A DNA stretch of 64,000 bases from Ancylobacter sonchi (GTDB lineage Bacteria; Pseudomonadota; Alphaproteobacteria; Rhizobiales; Xanthobacteraceae): the NCBI RefSeq assembly GCF_018390695.1, contig NZ_JAHBGF010000016.1, positions 434,001-498,000 of the forward strand. Reading direction: 5' to 3'. Position numbers and translations under genes: made by a program. Numbering within the stretch: position 1 is the first letter of the stretch; each line of letters begins with the position of its first letter. Positions 35,736-43,860 of this stretch are shown piece by piece. The notes beneath the pieces were generated by a model that was not told the origin of the DNA, did no database searches, and saw nothing but the letters and a program-made list of their open reading frames with translations.

Positions 35736-36740
35736 ATGCAGGAAATCTGGATCGACTATCTGAACGCGCTGGACGCCAAGGCGCTGGCGCTGACCAATGA
35801 CGAGATCCTCGGTGCGGTCGAGAAGGCGCTGGCGGCCCAGGGCCACGGCGAGACCGTCATCGAGCCGCGCGTCCATCTGGTTCCCGAAAGCTCCGACAAG
35901 GGCCATTTCAACGTGCTGCGCGGCTATGTGAAGCCGCTCGACACGGCCGGCGTCAAAGTGGTCGGCGACTTCGTCGACAACTACAAGATCGGCCTGCCCT
36001 CCGAGATGGCGATCCTCAACCTGTTCGACCCGCACACCGGCATGCCGAAGGCGGTCGTCGACGCCACCGCCATCACCGACATGCGCACCGGCGCGGTGAC
36101 GGCGATTGGCGCCAAATATCTCGCCCGCAAGGACAGCAAGGTGCTCGGCCATATCGGCGCGCGCGGAACCTCCTACTGGAATGTGCGGCTGCTCGACCAC
36201 CTGTTCGACTTCGAGGAAATCCGCGTCCATTCCCGCCGCCCGGAAAGCCGCGACGCCTTCGCCGCGCGGCTGGAGCAGGATCTCGGCAAGAAGATCGTCG
36301 TCACCGACAATTGGGAAGACTGCCTGAAGGGCGCCGACATCATGGTCGAGGCCAGCCGGCTGCCCGAGCCGACGCCGCTGTTCAAGACCGAATGGGTGAA
36401 GAAGGGGGCGTTCGTGGTGCCCTACGGCACGATGAGCGCGCTGGAATTCGACCTCACCGACATCATCGACAAGGTGGTGGTGGACGATTGGGGCCAGTGC
36501 GGCCCCGGCCGTCCCTATGGCGCGCTGCGCCGCCACGTCGACGCCGGCAAGGTGACCGCCGAGACGCTGCATGCCGAGATCGGCCAGATCGTCTGCGGCC
36601 TGAAGCCGGGCCGGGAGAATGACGGCGAGACCATCCTGTTCTGGCATCGCGGCCTCAGCACCACCGACGTCGCCCTCGGCGCGGCGATGGTCGACAAGGC
36701 GCATGCCATGGGCATCGGCCAGCGGCTGCGGTTCGCGTGA
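35736..36740 (+). CDS. ornithine cyclodeaminase/mu-crystallin family protein
   Basis: A 334-residue NAD(P)-dependent protein. The nucleotide-binding segment is unusual: LGHIGARGTSYWNVRLL where the family normally has GxGxQA. The N-terminal dimer platform is present (KVVGDFVDNY, TDMRTGAVTAIGAKYLAR). Members deaminate ornithine, reduce cyclic imines or make diamino acids. Its place between the binding protein and permease genes suggests a role in processing the imported compound, perhaps its amino- or imino-acid part. The stop overlaps the next start (GTGA). Confidence 0.85.
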   Translation: MQEIWIDYLNALDAKALALTNDEILGAVEKALAAQGHGETVIEPRVHLVPESSDKGHFNVLRGYVKPLDTAGVKVVGDFVDNYKIGLPSEMAILNLFDPHTGMPKAVVDATAITDMRTGAVTAIGAKYLARKDSKVLGHIGARGTSYWNVRLLDHLFDFEEIRVHSRRPESRDAFAARLEQDLGKKIVVTDNWEDCLKGADIMVEASRLPEPTPLFKTEWVKKGAFVVPYGTMSALEFDLTDIIDKVVVDDWGQCGPGRPYGALRRHVDAGKVTAETLHAEIGQIVCGLKPGRENDGETILFWHRGLSTTDVALGAAMVDKAHAMGIGQRLRFA

Positions 36741-37564
36741 ACGCCATGCCGGATACCGCCCCGCCCGTCGCCTGCTCGCGCATGTACAATCTCAGCCCCG
36801 CCATCCGCGCGGCATGGGACGAACTGTTCGCGTGGCTGGCCCGGCGGTCGGGTGTCCGGCTTGAGGTGATCGCCCATGCGGCGCCCGCTCCGCTGTCCGC
36901 GCTGTGGAGCCGGCCGGACATGGGCGCGGTGTTCATGTGCGGCTATCCCTTCGCGCGGCTGGCGCCATCGCTGCGGCCCGTCCCGCTCGCCGCGCCGGTG
37001 TCGCGCGCGGCATGGGCGGCCGGGCGGCCGCTCTATGCCAGCCACATCGTGACGCGGCAGGATGGCCCGCTCTCGGTCGCCGAGCTCGCCACGGTGCGCT
37101 GGGGCTGGACGGTGCGGGATTCGCAGTCCGGTTATCATGCGCCGCGGCAGTTCCTTCTCCAGCATTTCGGCGCTGCGGCCGCCGGCATCGCGGCGGACGG
37201 CCCGCTCCTCAATCCCGCGGGCGTGCTGGCGGCGCTGGATGAGGGGCGGATCGAGGCCGGGCCGGTCGACGCCTATGCGTGGCAATTGCTCGAACTCCAC
37301 GAGCCGGCACTGGTGCAACCCTTCCGCGTCGTGGCGACCACGGCGTCGACGCCCTGTCCGCTGCTGGTAGCGTCCACCGGCCAGCCGGACACGGTGGTGG
37401 AAGCGCTCCGCCACGCGCTGCTCGGCGCGCAGGACGATCCGGCCGGGCGGGCGATCCTCGGTGCTCTGGGGCTGGAAGCCTTCGTCGCGCCCGACCTCGC
37501 TTCCTATGCGGCGCTGCCGCTGCGGGCCGATGCCACCGACCGGGAACTGGGAGCGACGTGGTGA
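36737..37564 (+). CDS. PhnD-like periplasmic-binding-fold protein without signal peptide
   Basis: A 275-residue protein matching the phosphonate-binding PhnD type: FMCGYPFARL near 70, YASHIVTR, SQSGYHAPRQFLL, and AGPVDAYAWQLLELHEP. No signal peptide is evident from either the GTG at 36737 or the ATG at 36746, so the protein is likely cytoplasmic, which is odd for a binding protein. It could be an enzyme or sensor that recognises the imported compound. It is coupled to the OCD-type gene and ends 43 bases before the first permease gene. Confidence 0.75.
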   Translation: MNAMPDTAPPVACSRMYNLSPAIRAAWDELFAWLARRSGVRLEVIAHAAPAPLSALWSRPDMGAVFMCGYPFARLAPSLRPVPLAAPVSRAAWAAGRPLYASHIVTRQDGPLSVAELATVRWGWTVRDSQSGYHAPRQFLLQHFGAAAAGIAADGPLLNPAGVLAALDEGRIEAGPVDAYAWQLLELHEPALVQPFRVVATTASTPCPLLVASTGQPDTVVEALRHALLGAQDDPAGRAILGALGLEAFVAPDLASYAALPLRADATDRELGATW

Positions 37565-37607
37565 GAGGAAGGCGACCGGGCCAGCGGCCGGCGAGGGGAG
37601 CCCGGCC

Positions 37608-38240
37608 ATGAAATGGGTCCCCAAGAACATCGACCGGCTGGTCGAGGCCCTGCTGCAGCACCTTTACCTCGTCATGAGTTCGGTCGGCATCGCGCTGGCG
37701 ATCTCACTGGTGGTCGGCATCTGGGCGGCGCGCCGGCCGGCGACCTTCAACGTCATCGTCATCGTCACCGGCGTGCTGTTCGCCATTCCGAGTCTGGCGC
37801 TGTTCGCGCTGTTCATTCCGGTGATGGGGATCGGCGCCGCGCCGGCGATCGTCGGCCTCGCCGCCTATTCGCTGATGATCCTCATCCGCAATATCGGCCT
37901 CGGCTTCCAGTCGATCCCGCGCGACGTGCTCGAGGCGGCGCACGGCATGGGCTATGGCAGCCTGCGCCGCATCTGGGAGGTGGAGCTGCCGCTGGCGCTG
38001 CCCTTCATCGTCAGCGGCGTGCGCATTGCGATGGTGACGGTGATCGGCATCGCCACCGTCGCGGCCTATATCAATGCCGGCGGGCTCGGGGTGATCATCT
38101 TCGAGGGCATCGACCAGCGCTTCCCTGAGAAGATCATCGCCGGCGGCCTGTTGACCTCGGCTCTGGCGCTGTTCACCGACTATCTGTTCGCGGGCCTGGA
38201 ACGGGTGCTGCGGCGCCGCAGCGGGAGGGTCGGCGGATGA
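37608..38240 (+). CDS. betaine-type ABC importer permease 1 (OpuCB-like)
   Basis: A 210-residue inner membrane permease with about five to six helices. The ATPase-contact loop is EAAHGMGYGSLRRIWEVELPLALPFI, and the family's FAIPSLALFALFIPVMGIG segment is present. GAGGGGAG lies before the ATG at 37608. It pairs with the next permease (4-base overlap), the OpuC-type binding protein and the ATPase at 38892. Confidence 0.93.
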   Translation: MKWVPKNIDRLVEALLQHLYLVMSSVGIALAISLVVGIWAARRPATFNVIVIVTGVLFAIPSLALFALFIPVMGIGAAPAIVGLAAYSLMILIRNIGLGFQSIPRDVLEAAHGMGYGSLRRIWEVELPLALPFIVSGVRIAMVTVIGIATVAAYINAGGLGVIIFEGIDQRFPEKIIAGGLLTSALALFTDYLFAGLERVLRRRSGRVGG

Positions 38241-38872
38241 TCCTCGTCGAGGCGTTCAACTGGATCCTCGCCAATCCCGGCACGTTCTTCTCGGCCTTCA
38301 ATCGCCACGTGCTGATGTGCGTCATCTCGCTCGGCATCGCGCTGGTGATCGCGATGCCGCTCGGGCTGGTGGTGGCTCGCTCACCGCGCGCGGCTTTCGT
38401 CGCGATCAACGTCGCGGGCTCGCTGCGCTCGATCCCGAGCCTCGCCATCCTGTCGGCCGCGATGCCGTTTCTCGGCATCGGCCTCCTGCCCTCGGTGGTG
38501 GCGCTGGTCGTGCTGGCGGTGCCGCCGCTGCTGCTCAACACTGTGGTCGGCATCCGCGAGATCGATCCCTCGGTCCTCGACGCGGCGAACGGCATGGGCA
38601 TGGCCCGGCGCGACATTCGCTGGCAGATCGAGATCCCGCTCGCGGTGCCCTCGATCCTTGCCGGGGTGCGCACCAGCGCCATCCAGGTGATCGGCGGCGC
38701 GGCGCTCGCCTCCTTCATCGGCGGCGGCGGGCTCGGCGACTTCATCAATGCTGGCATCGCGATCATGAACATGCCCCGCCTCCTGGTGGGGGCGGTGCCG
38801 ATCGCCCTGCTCGCCATCCTGACGGAAGTGCTGTTCGGCTGGATCGAACGCTCCGTCACCACCAGACGATGA
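38237..38872 (+). CDS. betaine-type ABC importer permease 2 (OpuCD-like)
   Basis: A 211-residue inner membrane permease, paralogous to the previous one. Its coupling loop is DAANGMGMARRDIRWQIEIPLAVPSIL, preceded by SIPSLAILSAAMPFLGIG and followed by SFIGGGGLGDFINAGI. Two different permeases with one ATPase is the usual OpuC/YehWXYZ design. Start overlaps the previous stop (ATGA). Confidence 0.93.
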   Translation: MILVEAFNWILANPGTFFSAFNRHVLMCVISLGIALVIAMPLGLVVARSPRAAFVAINVAGSLRSIPSLAILSAAMPFLGIGLLPSVVALVVLAVPPLLLNTVVGIREIDPSVLDAANGMGMARRDIRWQIEIPLAVPSILAGVRTSAIQVIGGAALASFIGGGGLGDFINAGIAIMNMPRLLVGAVPIALLAILTEVLFGWIERSVTTRR

Positions 38873-38891
38873 TGCTTGGGAAGCGGATGCC

Positions 38892-39830
38892 ATGATACGG
38901 CTCGATCATGTGACCAAGAACTACGAGGGCAGCGGTCGCCACGCGGTCGACAATCTCGATCTCGTCATCGAGACCGGCACGACGGTGGCGATGATCGGCC
39001 CGTCCGGCTGCGGCAAGACCACGACGATGCGGATGATCAATCGTCTGGAGACGCCGACCAGCGGCCGAGTGCTGGTGAACGGGCGCGACGTCGCCGAGAC
39101 CGACCCGCAGGAGCTGCGCCGCCACATCGGCTATGTGATCCAGCAGGTGGGCCTGTTCCCGCACATGACCATCGAGCGGAACATCGCCACCGTGCCCCGG
39201 CTCCTCGGCTGGGACAAGGCGCGGACCAACCGCCGCATCGACGAATTGCTGGATCTGGTCGGCCTCGACCCGGCGGTGATGCGCCGGCGCTTCCCGCATG
39301 AATTGTCGGGCGGCCAGCGCCAGCGGGTCGGCTTCGCCCGCGCCCTGGCGGCGGACCCGGAGATCATGCTGATGGACGAGCCGTTCGGCGCCATCGACCC
39401 GATCACCCGCGTCCGCGTGCAGGACGAGTTCCGGCAGATCCTGAAAAAGGTGCGCAAGACGGTGGTGATCGTCACCCACGATCTCGACGAGGCGATCAAG
39501 ATGGGCGACCGGATCGCCATCATGCGCGACGGCCGGCTGCTGCAATACGATACGCCGGCGGCGCTGCTCGCCCGGCCCGCCGACGATTTCGTCGCCAGCT
39601 TCCTCGGCCTCGACCGCGCCATCAAGCGGCTCAACCTGATCACGGTCGAGGAGATCATGGATCGGGGGCATGTGCCGGGACCGGTTCCCTCGATCGCGGC
39701 GGAGGCCAGCCTGCAGCACGCTTTGGCGCGGCTGCTGGCGGACGACCTGCCCGGCCTCGCGGTGACCGGCACGGACGGGTCCTTCGTCGGCTATGTTTCC
39801 CGCGAGGCGATCTTCTCGGCGCAGCGCTGA
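38892..39830 (+). CDS. betaine-type ABC importer ATPase (OpuCA/ProV-like)
   Basis: A 312-residue ATPase. Walker A is GPSGCGKT at 36-43, followed by YVIQQVGLFPHMT (Q loop), the signature LSGGQRQRVGFARAL, Walker B IMLMDEPFGAID and the switch THDLDEAI. The C-terminal region (about 245-312) contains only one recognisable CBS-like repeat (LAVTGTDGSFVGYVSREAIF), whereas OpuCA and OpuAA often have two that sense ionic strength. It ends the module A operon and energises uptake through the permeases before it. Confidence 0.95.
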   Translation: MIRLDHVTKNYEGSGRHAVDNLDLVIETGTTVAMIGPSGCGKTTTMRMINRLETPTSGRVLVNGRDVAETDPQELRRHIGYVIQQVGLFPHMTIERNIATVPRLLGWDKARTNRRIDELLDLVGLDPAVMRRRFPHELSGGQRQRVGFARALAADPEIMLMDEPFGAIDPITRVRVQDEFRQILKKVRKTVVIVTHDLDEAIKMGDRIAIMRDGRLLQYDTPAALLARPADDFVASFLGLDRAIKRLNLITVEEIMDRGHVPGPVPSIAAEASLQHALARLLADDLPGLAVTGTDGSFVGYVSREAIFSAQR

Positions 39831-40018
39831 GCGGGACGGCGCCGAAACGGGTGTCGTCCTGCGCCATGCGGAAGATGCCGAACAGCGTTCGCATGGCGAT
39901 GATCCCGCTGCGATGGCGCCGGGGATCGACCGGCCGGATGGCTTCTCCGTCGGCGCGGCGCGATGGTGGATAGTCGCTTACATCCACGCCGGGGGTCAGC
40001 TCCGGGTTCCGGTATAAT

Positions 40019-40044
40019 CGATATCTTCCTCGTCATTGATATCG
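40019..40044. promoter_or_regulatory. inverted repeat CGATATC / GATATCG
   Basis: Seven-base arms at 40019-40025 and 40038-40044 are separated by 12 bases in an AT-rich segment, 266 bases before the TetR gene. It could be an operator; no protein can be named. Confidence 0.35.
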
Positions 40045-40200
40045 GGTCGACGCGCCCCGCTGCGGGAGCGCAATGGCTGGCCAGCCGGCAAGGCGACGAT
40101 GACTGACCGTGCGCCTTGACCCGTCATCGCTCCGGGCTGCCGACGGCAGGCCGTGGGGAAGGCGCGTGGTGCCGGGCGGGAAGGATACGACTTGACCGGA

Positions 40201-40229
40201 TCGATAATGATGAAATCATCGATTATCGA
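40201..40229. promoter_or_regulatory. near-perfect inverted repeat upstream of the TetR gene
   Basis: TCGATAATGATG (40201-40212) faces CATCGATTATCGA (40217-40229), matching except for one extra base. It is about 80 bases before the TetR start, a good position for an autoregulatory site. Confidence 0.5.
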
Positions 40230-40309
40230 TTTCTATTTGCGTGTCGGCGTCGGAGTGGCCTCGCCAGTGGCGGTATTTCGCCTGTCGCCCGGCGAGGAAT
40301 GGAGTGCGG

Positions 40310-41002
40310 ATGAACGAGAGTCCCGAAGCAGAAGTGAGCGCCGAGGCGGGGGGCGAGGCTGAGCAGGTGGCGCCGGCGACCGGCCGGGTGCGCCGGCGGC
40401 GCGGCCAGATCCGCCTCAAGGCCTTGATCGAGGCGACCGAGGCGCTGCTGGAGGATCACGATGTCGGCGATGTCGGGCTCTACCAGATCGCCGAGCGGGC
40501 CGGTGTGCCTCCCGCGTCGATCTATCATTTCTTTCCGAACAAGGAGGCGGCCCTGGTCGCCCTCGCCGAGGACTACCTGCAACGCATGGTGAGTCGCTCG
40601 ATCGAAATCCTCGATCCCCGGCCGGCGAGCTGGCAGGACCTTGTGGCGCTGCGGGTGCGCGCCGCCGCGCGCTTCTACAATGACCACCGGCCGTTGATGC
40701 GGCTGTTCCTCGGCGCGAGCATCAGCACCGAGGTGCGCCAGCGCGACATGGCCGGCACGCTGGCGGTCGCGCATACGCGCGCTGAGATCCTCGAGCGCCA
40801 TTTCCTCATGCCGCCGGTGCGGGACTGGACCTACAAGCTCGCCAATTCGCTCGCCATCGCCGACGGCATCTGGGCGCTCTCCTACAGCCAGCATCAGCGC
40901 ATTTCCGGCGAATCCGTCGAAGAGGCGGTGCGCGCGGTGGTGGCGTATCTCCGCTGCTACCTGCCGGACTGGATCGAGCCGCGACCGTCCGATACGCTAT
41001 AA
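40310..41002 (+). CDS. TetR-family transcriptional regulator
   Basis: A 230-residue regulator. After a disordered acidic lead (about 1-20) come the TetR helices: GQIRLKALIEATEALLEDHDVGDV, then IAERAGVPPASIYHFFPNKEAALVAL. The ligand domain fills the rest. The ATG at 40310 has GGAG nearby and avoids an unlikely upstream extension. It lies between importer modules A and B, on the same strand as both, so its target is uncertain. The closer, coherent candidate is the monooxygenase module starting at 41346. Confidence 0.9.
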   Translation: MNESPEAEVSAEAGGEAEQVAPATGRVRRRRGQIRLKALIEATEALLEDHDVGDVGLYQIAERAGVPPASIYHFFPNKEAALVALAEDYLQRMVSRSIEILDPRPASWQDLVALRVRAAARFYNDHRPLMRLFLGASISTEVRQRDMAGTLAVAHTRAEILERHFLMPPVRDWTYKLANSLAIADGIWALSYSQHQRISGESVEEAVRAVVAYLRCYLPDWIEPRPSDTL

Positions 41003-41345
41003 CGGGGAATTATCGGTTTTCTTGGTGGGAAATCGATGGGTCGCCGGAGGATATTCCGGTCGGTATCGATGCCTCTCGGACCCGATCGGCGTGGAACGAT
41101 TGGTCCATGAGCCGGTTTTTGCGCAAATTTTCGAGTTCGTACCTAGGCATATGCCTATATTGAATGCATCGACCAGAAAATGCGCATGTCCGATAGGGCT
41201 GCGGACATTTTCATATTGATATTCGATTTTTCCATCATTACCGTCCCTGTCATCGAGAGTGAGCCGACAGGACATCGATGCGGACCGGCCCGTGAGGGGC
41301 CGTCCGTCAGCGAACCGTCATGTCGCTATCGCAGGGGTGACGGGC
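41003..41345. other. AT-rich control region before the monooxygenase module
   Basis: These 343 bases hold no recognisable gene and are AT-richer than their surroundings. They contain a 14-base palindrome (41144-41157) and ATTGATATTCGATTTTT-like sequence that may include the promoter of the genes starting at 41346. Confidence 0.6.
41144..41157. promoter_or_regulatory. 14-base palindrome TAGGCATATGCCTA
   Basis: A perfect palindrome located 189 bases before the monooxygenase start. It could be an operator for the TetR protein encoded just upstream, but its sequence does not match the repeats found before that gene. Confidence 0.45.
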
Positions 41346-42659
41346 GTGCCGCGGCAAATGCATTTCATCGGTTTCTGCATCGCAGGACCCAACTGGCATC
41401 ACAATGGCAGCTGGCGGCACGACGAGAGCGACGCGGTCGATGCGCTCGATCCGAAGCGCTACGAGAATATCGCCCGCATCCTCGAGGAGGGTAAGTTCGA
41501 CGGCCTGTTCTTCGTCGACGTGCTCACTTTGTTCGATACCTTCGGCAAGAGCTTCGCCGCCAATTTGCGCCAGCCTGGCCAGATCTTCCTCTTGGAGCCG
41601 CTGCAGCTGCTCGCCCGCATGGCGGCGGTGACCCAGAATCTCGGCCTCGCCGCCACCATGTCGACGGCGTTCTACCATCCGTTCCACATCGCCCGCGCCT
41701 TCGCCTCGCTCGACCACATCAGCGGCGGGCGCGCGGCGTGGAACGTCGTGACCTCGGCGAATGACCGCGAGGCGCAGAATTTCGGCATGGACAAGCTGAT
41801 GGAGCGCGGCCTGCGCTACGACCATGCCGAGGAGGTCATCGAGGCCTGTCAGGCGCTGTGGAACTCGTGGGACGAGGACGCCCTCATCCTCGACCGCAAG
41901 AACGGCGTCTATGCCGATCCGGACAAGGTCCACTACGTCAATTTCGAGGGCAAGTGGGTGAAGACCCGCGGCCCGCTGCAGACGCCGCGCTCGCCGCAGA
42001 CCAGCCCGGTGCTGATGCAGGCCGGCTCCTCCGAGCGCGGGCGCGAATTCGCCGGCCGCTGGGCCGAGGTGCTGTTCACCCTGCAGCACGACAAGGCGGA
42101 GATGCAGGCCTTCTACGCCGACATCAAGTCGCGGCTGGAGAAGAACGGCCGCCCCGCCAACCACTGCGCGGTGCTGCCGGCCATCGACATCGTGGTCGGC
42201 GAGACCGAGTCGATCGCCAAGGAAAAGGCAGCCTATCTCAATTCGCTGGTCAGCCCCGAGCTCGGCGTCGCCGAGATCTCCAACGCCATGGGCGTCGACC
42301 TGTCCGGCTATCCGCTCGACAAGCCGCTGGTCGACATGGAGATCAACCAGGGCTCGCGCGGCGTGTTCGACAACATCCTGAAGGGCAGCGAGAAGAAGAA
42401 CCTCACCCTGCGCGAGGCTGGCCAGCATTTCGGCATCAGCGAACTCACCCCGCAGCTGATCGGCACGCCGGAGATGATCGCCGACCACATGCAGGACCTG
42501 TTCGAATCCGAGGCCTGCGACGGCTTCGTCATCGTGCCCTCGCTCACCCCCGGCGGCTACCAGCAATTCGTCAAGTCGGTGGTGCCGGAGCTGCAGCGGC
42601 GCGGCATCTACCGCAAGGATTACACCGGGCGCACCTTCCGCGAGAACCTGCGCAGCTGA
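41346..42659 (+). CDS. FMNH2-dependent monooxygenase, NtaA/SnaA/DszA family (LLM class)
   Basis: A 437-residue flavin monooxygenase that uses free reduced FMN and oxygen, usually to cleave C-N or C-S bonds (nitrilotriacetate, EDTA, dibenzothiophene sulfone and others). Family landmarks are QMHFIGFCIAGPNWHHNGSWRHD, EEGKFDGLFFVDVL, AFYHPFHIARAFASLDHISGGRAAWNVVTS and PVLMQAGSSERG. The GTG at 41346 gives the standard N-terminus (PRQMHF) and follows AGGGGTG; an ATG 12 bases later is possible. The partner flavin reductase is at 46760. Confidence 0.93.
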   Translation: MPRQMHFIGFCIAGPNWHHNGSWRHDESDAVDALDPKRYENIARILEEGKFDGLFFVDVLTLFDTFGKSFAANLRQPGQIFLLEPLQLLARMAAVTQNLGLAATMSTAFYHPFHIARAFASLDHISGGRAAWNVVTSANDREAQNFGMDKLMERGLRYDHAEEVIEACQALWNSWDEDALILDRKNGVYADPDKVHYVNFEGKWVKTRGPLQTPRSPQTSPVLMQAGSSERGREFAGRWAEVLFTLQHDKAEMQAFYADIKSRLEKNGRPANHCAVLPAIDIVVGETESIAKEKAAYLNSLVSPELGVAEISNAMGVDLSGYPLDKPLVDMEINQGSRGVFDNILKGSEKKNLTLREAGQHFGISELTPQLIGTPEMIADHMQDLFESEACDGFVIVPSLTPGGYQQFVKSVVPELQRRGIYRKDYTGRTFRENLRS

Positions 42660-42769
42660 ATGCGTACGCCGCCCGCGCCGGTGCGCGCGGCGGCGATGGA
42701 CGTGCCTTGAGTTCGCCGGGCAACCGGCCGCGTGCCAATGGCCCTCATTTCGAGATCAGGATGTCCGTC

Positions 42770-43849
42770 ATGTCCGACCGTGCCGACCGCAATTCCGCTT
42801 CGCGTGGCCTTTCCCGCCGTGCCTTCCTCGCCTCCGCCGCCGCGACCACGGCGGCGGTCGGCCTCGGCGCCCCGTCCATCGTGCGCGCGGCCAGCGACAC
42901 CATGACGGTGCCCAATTCCGGCGGCGCGCTCGAAGAGGCCTACAAGGTGGCCTATTTCGACACCTTCACCGCCAAGAGCGGCGTGAAGATTCTCGGCGCG
43001 CCCTACATGGACACCGCCCGCATCAAGGCGATGGTCGAGGCCAATGCGGTCGACGTCGACGTCGCCAATATCGACTTTGCCGAGGCGGCGGTGCTGGCGA
43101 AGATGGGCCTGCTGGAACCGATCGACTACGACATCGTGCCGCGCAAGGTGCTGGAACCCTGGGCCGCCAACGAGCACTACATCGTCTCCGACGTCGCGGC
43201 TCTGGTGATGGGCTGGAACACCCAGGCCTTCACGCCGGAAAGCCGGCCAAAGGGTTGGGTCGAGTTCTTCGATGCAGCCGCCAAGTCCGGACAGCGCAGC
43301 CTGTGGAAGCTCGCGCCCCAGACGCTGGAGGTCGCCGCGCTCGGTGCCGGCATTCCCGCCGACAAGCTCTACCCGCTCAATCTCGACGCCGCCTTCTCGG
43401 CGCTCGACAAGATCAAGCCCAATCTCACCTGGTGGACGTCGGGCGCACAGAGCGCCCAGTTGCTGACGTCCGGCGAGGTGGATGTCGGCACGGCGTGGAA
43501 CGGCCGACTGTTCAAGCCGAAGAACGACGGCGCGCCGGTCGACTACACGTTCGACCAGAGCATCTTCACCTGCGACGCCTTCATCGTGCCCAAGGGCGTG
43601 AAGGACAAGAAGCGGGCGATGCAGTTCCTCGCCAATCTCGTCGAGGCCAAGAACCAGGCGACCTTCGCCCAGCACATCCCCTACGGCCCGACCGTTCCCG
43701 CCGCCTTCGAGCTGCTGGACGCCAAAACCAAGGCGCTGCTGCCCAACTCGCCGGAGAACGGCAAGACCGCCGTGCTGCAGGACGTCGCCTATTGGGCCGA
43801 GCACGGCGACGAGCTGTTCGCCCGCTTCAACAAGTGGCTGGTCGGTTGA
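42770..43849 (+). CDS. Tat-exported substrate-binding protein of a PotD-like ABC importer
   Basis: A 359-residue binding protein with a twin-arginine signal (SRRAFLASAAATTAAVGLGAP), so it is exported folded. The mature part has a PotD-type fold: MTVPNSGGALEEAYKVAYFDTFTAKSG, DVDVANIDFAEAAVLAKMGLLEPIDY and DVGTAWNGRLF. PotD relatives bind polyamines and other small nitrogen compounds. The ATG at 42770 is preferred over 42761 because AGGATG lies at a proper distance before it. It is the first transport gene of module B. Confidence 0.92.
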   Translation: MSDRADRNSASRGLSRRAFLASAAATTAAVGLGAPSIVRAASDTMTVPNSGGALEEAYKVAYFDTFTAKSGVKILGAPYMDTARIKAMVEANAVDVDVANIDFAEAAVLAKMGLLEPIDYDIVPRKVLEPWAANEHYIVSDVAALVMGWNTQAFTPESRPKGWVEFFDAAAKSGQRSLWKLAPQTLEVAALGAGIPADKLYPLNLDAAFSALDKIKPNLTWWTSGAQSAQLLTSGEVDVGTAWNGRLFKPKNDGAPVDYTFDQSIFTCDAFIVPKGVKDKKRAMQFLANLVEAKNQATFAQHIPYGPTVPAAFELLDAKTKALLPNSPENGKTAVLQDVAYWAEHGDELFARFNKWLVG

Positions 43850-43860
43850 GCGACGCGGCC

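Larger units (their letters stand above)
39831..40309. other. intergenic region between module A and the TetR gene
   Basis: I see no convincing gene in these 479 bases. The second half is AT-richer and carries two inverted repeats (40019-40044 and 40201-40229), suggesting control elements for the TetR gene at 40310. Confidence 0.6.

Noticed and set aside
39655-39987. A 110-codon minus-strand frame over the end of the OpuC-type ATPase and the following gap
   Set aside because: It overlaps the ATPase gene, is proline/arginine-rich in its second half, and has no ribosome-binding site or family resemblance.
40153-40362. A 69-codon plus-strand frame just before the TetR gene
   Set aside because: It runs over the inverted repeat and into the TetR gene in another frame, with no ribosome-binding site or known homology.
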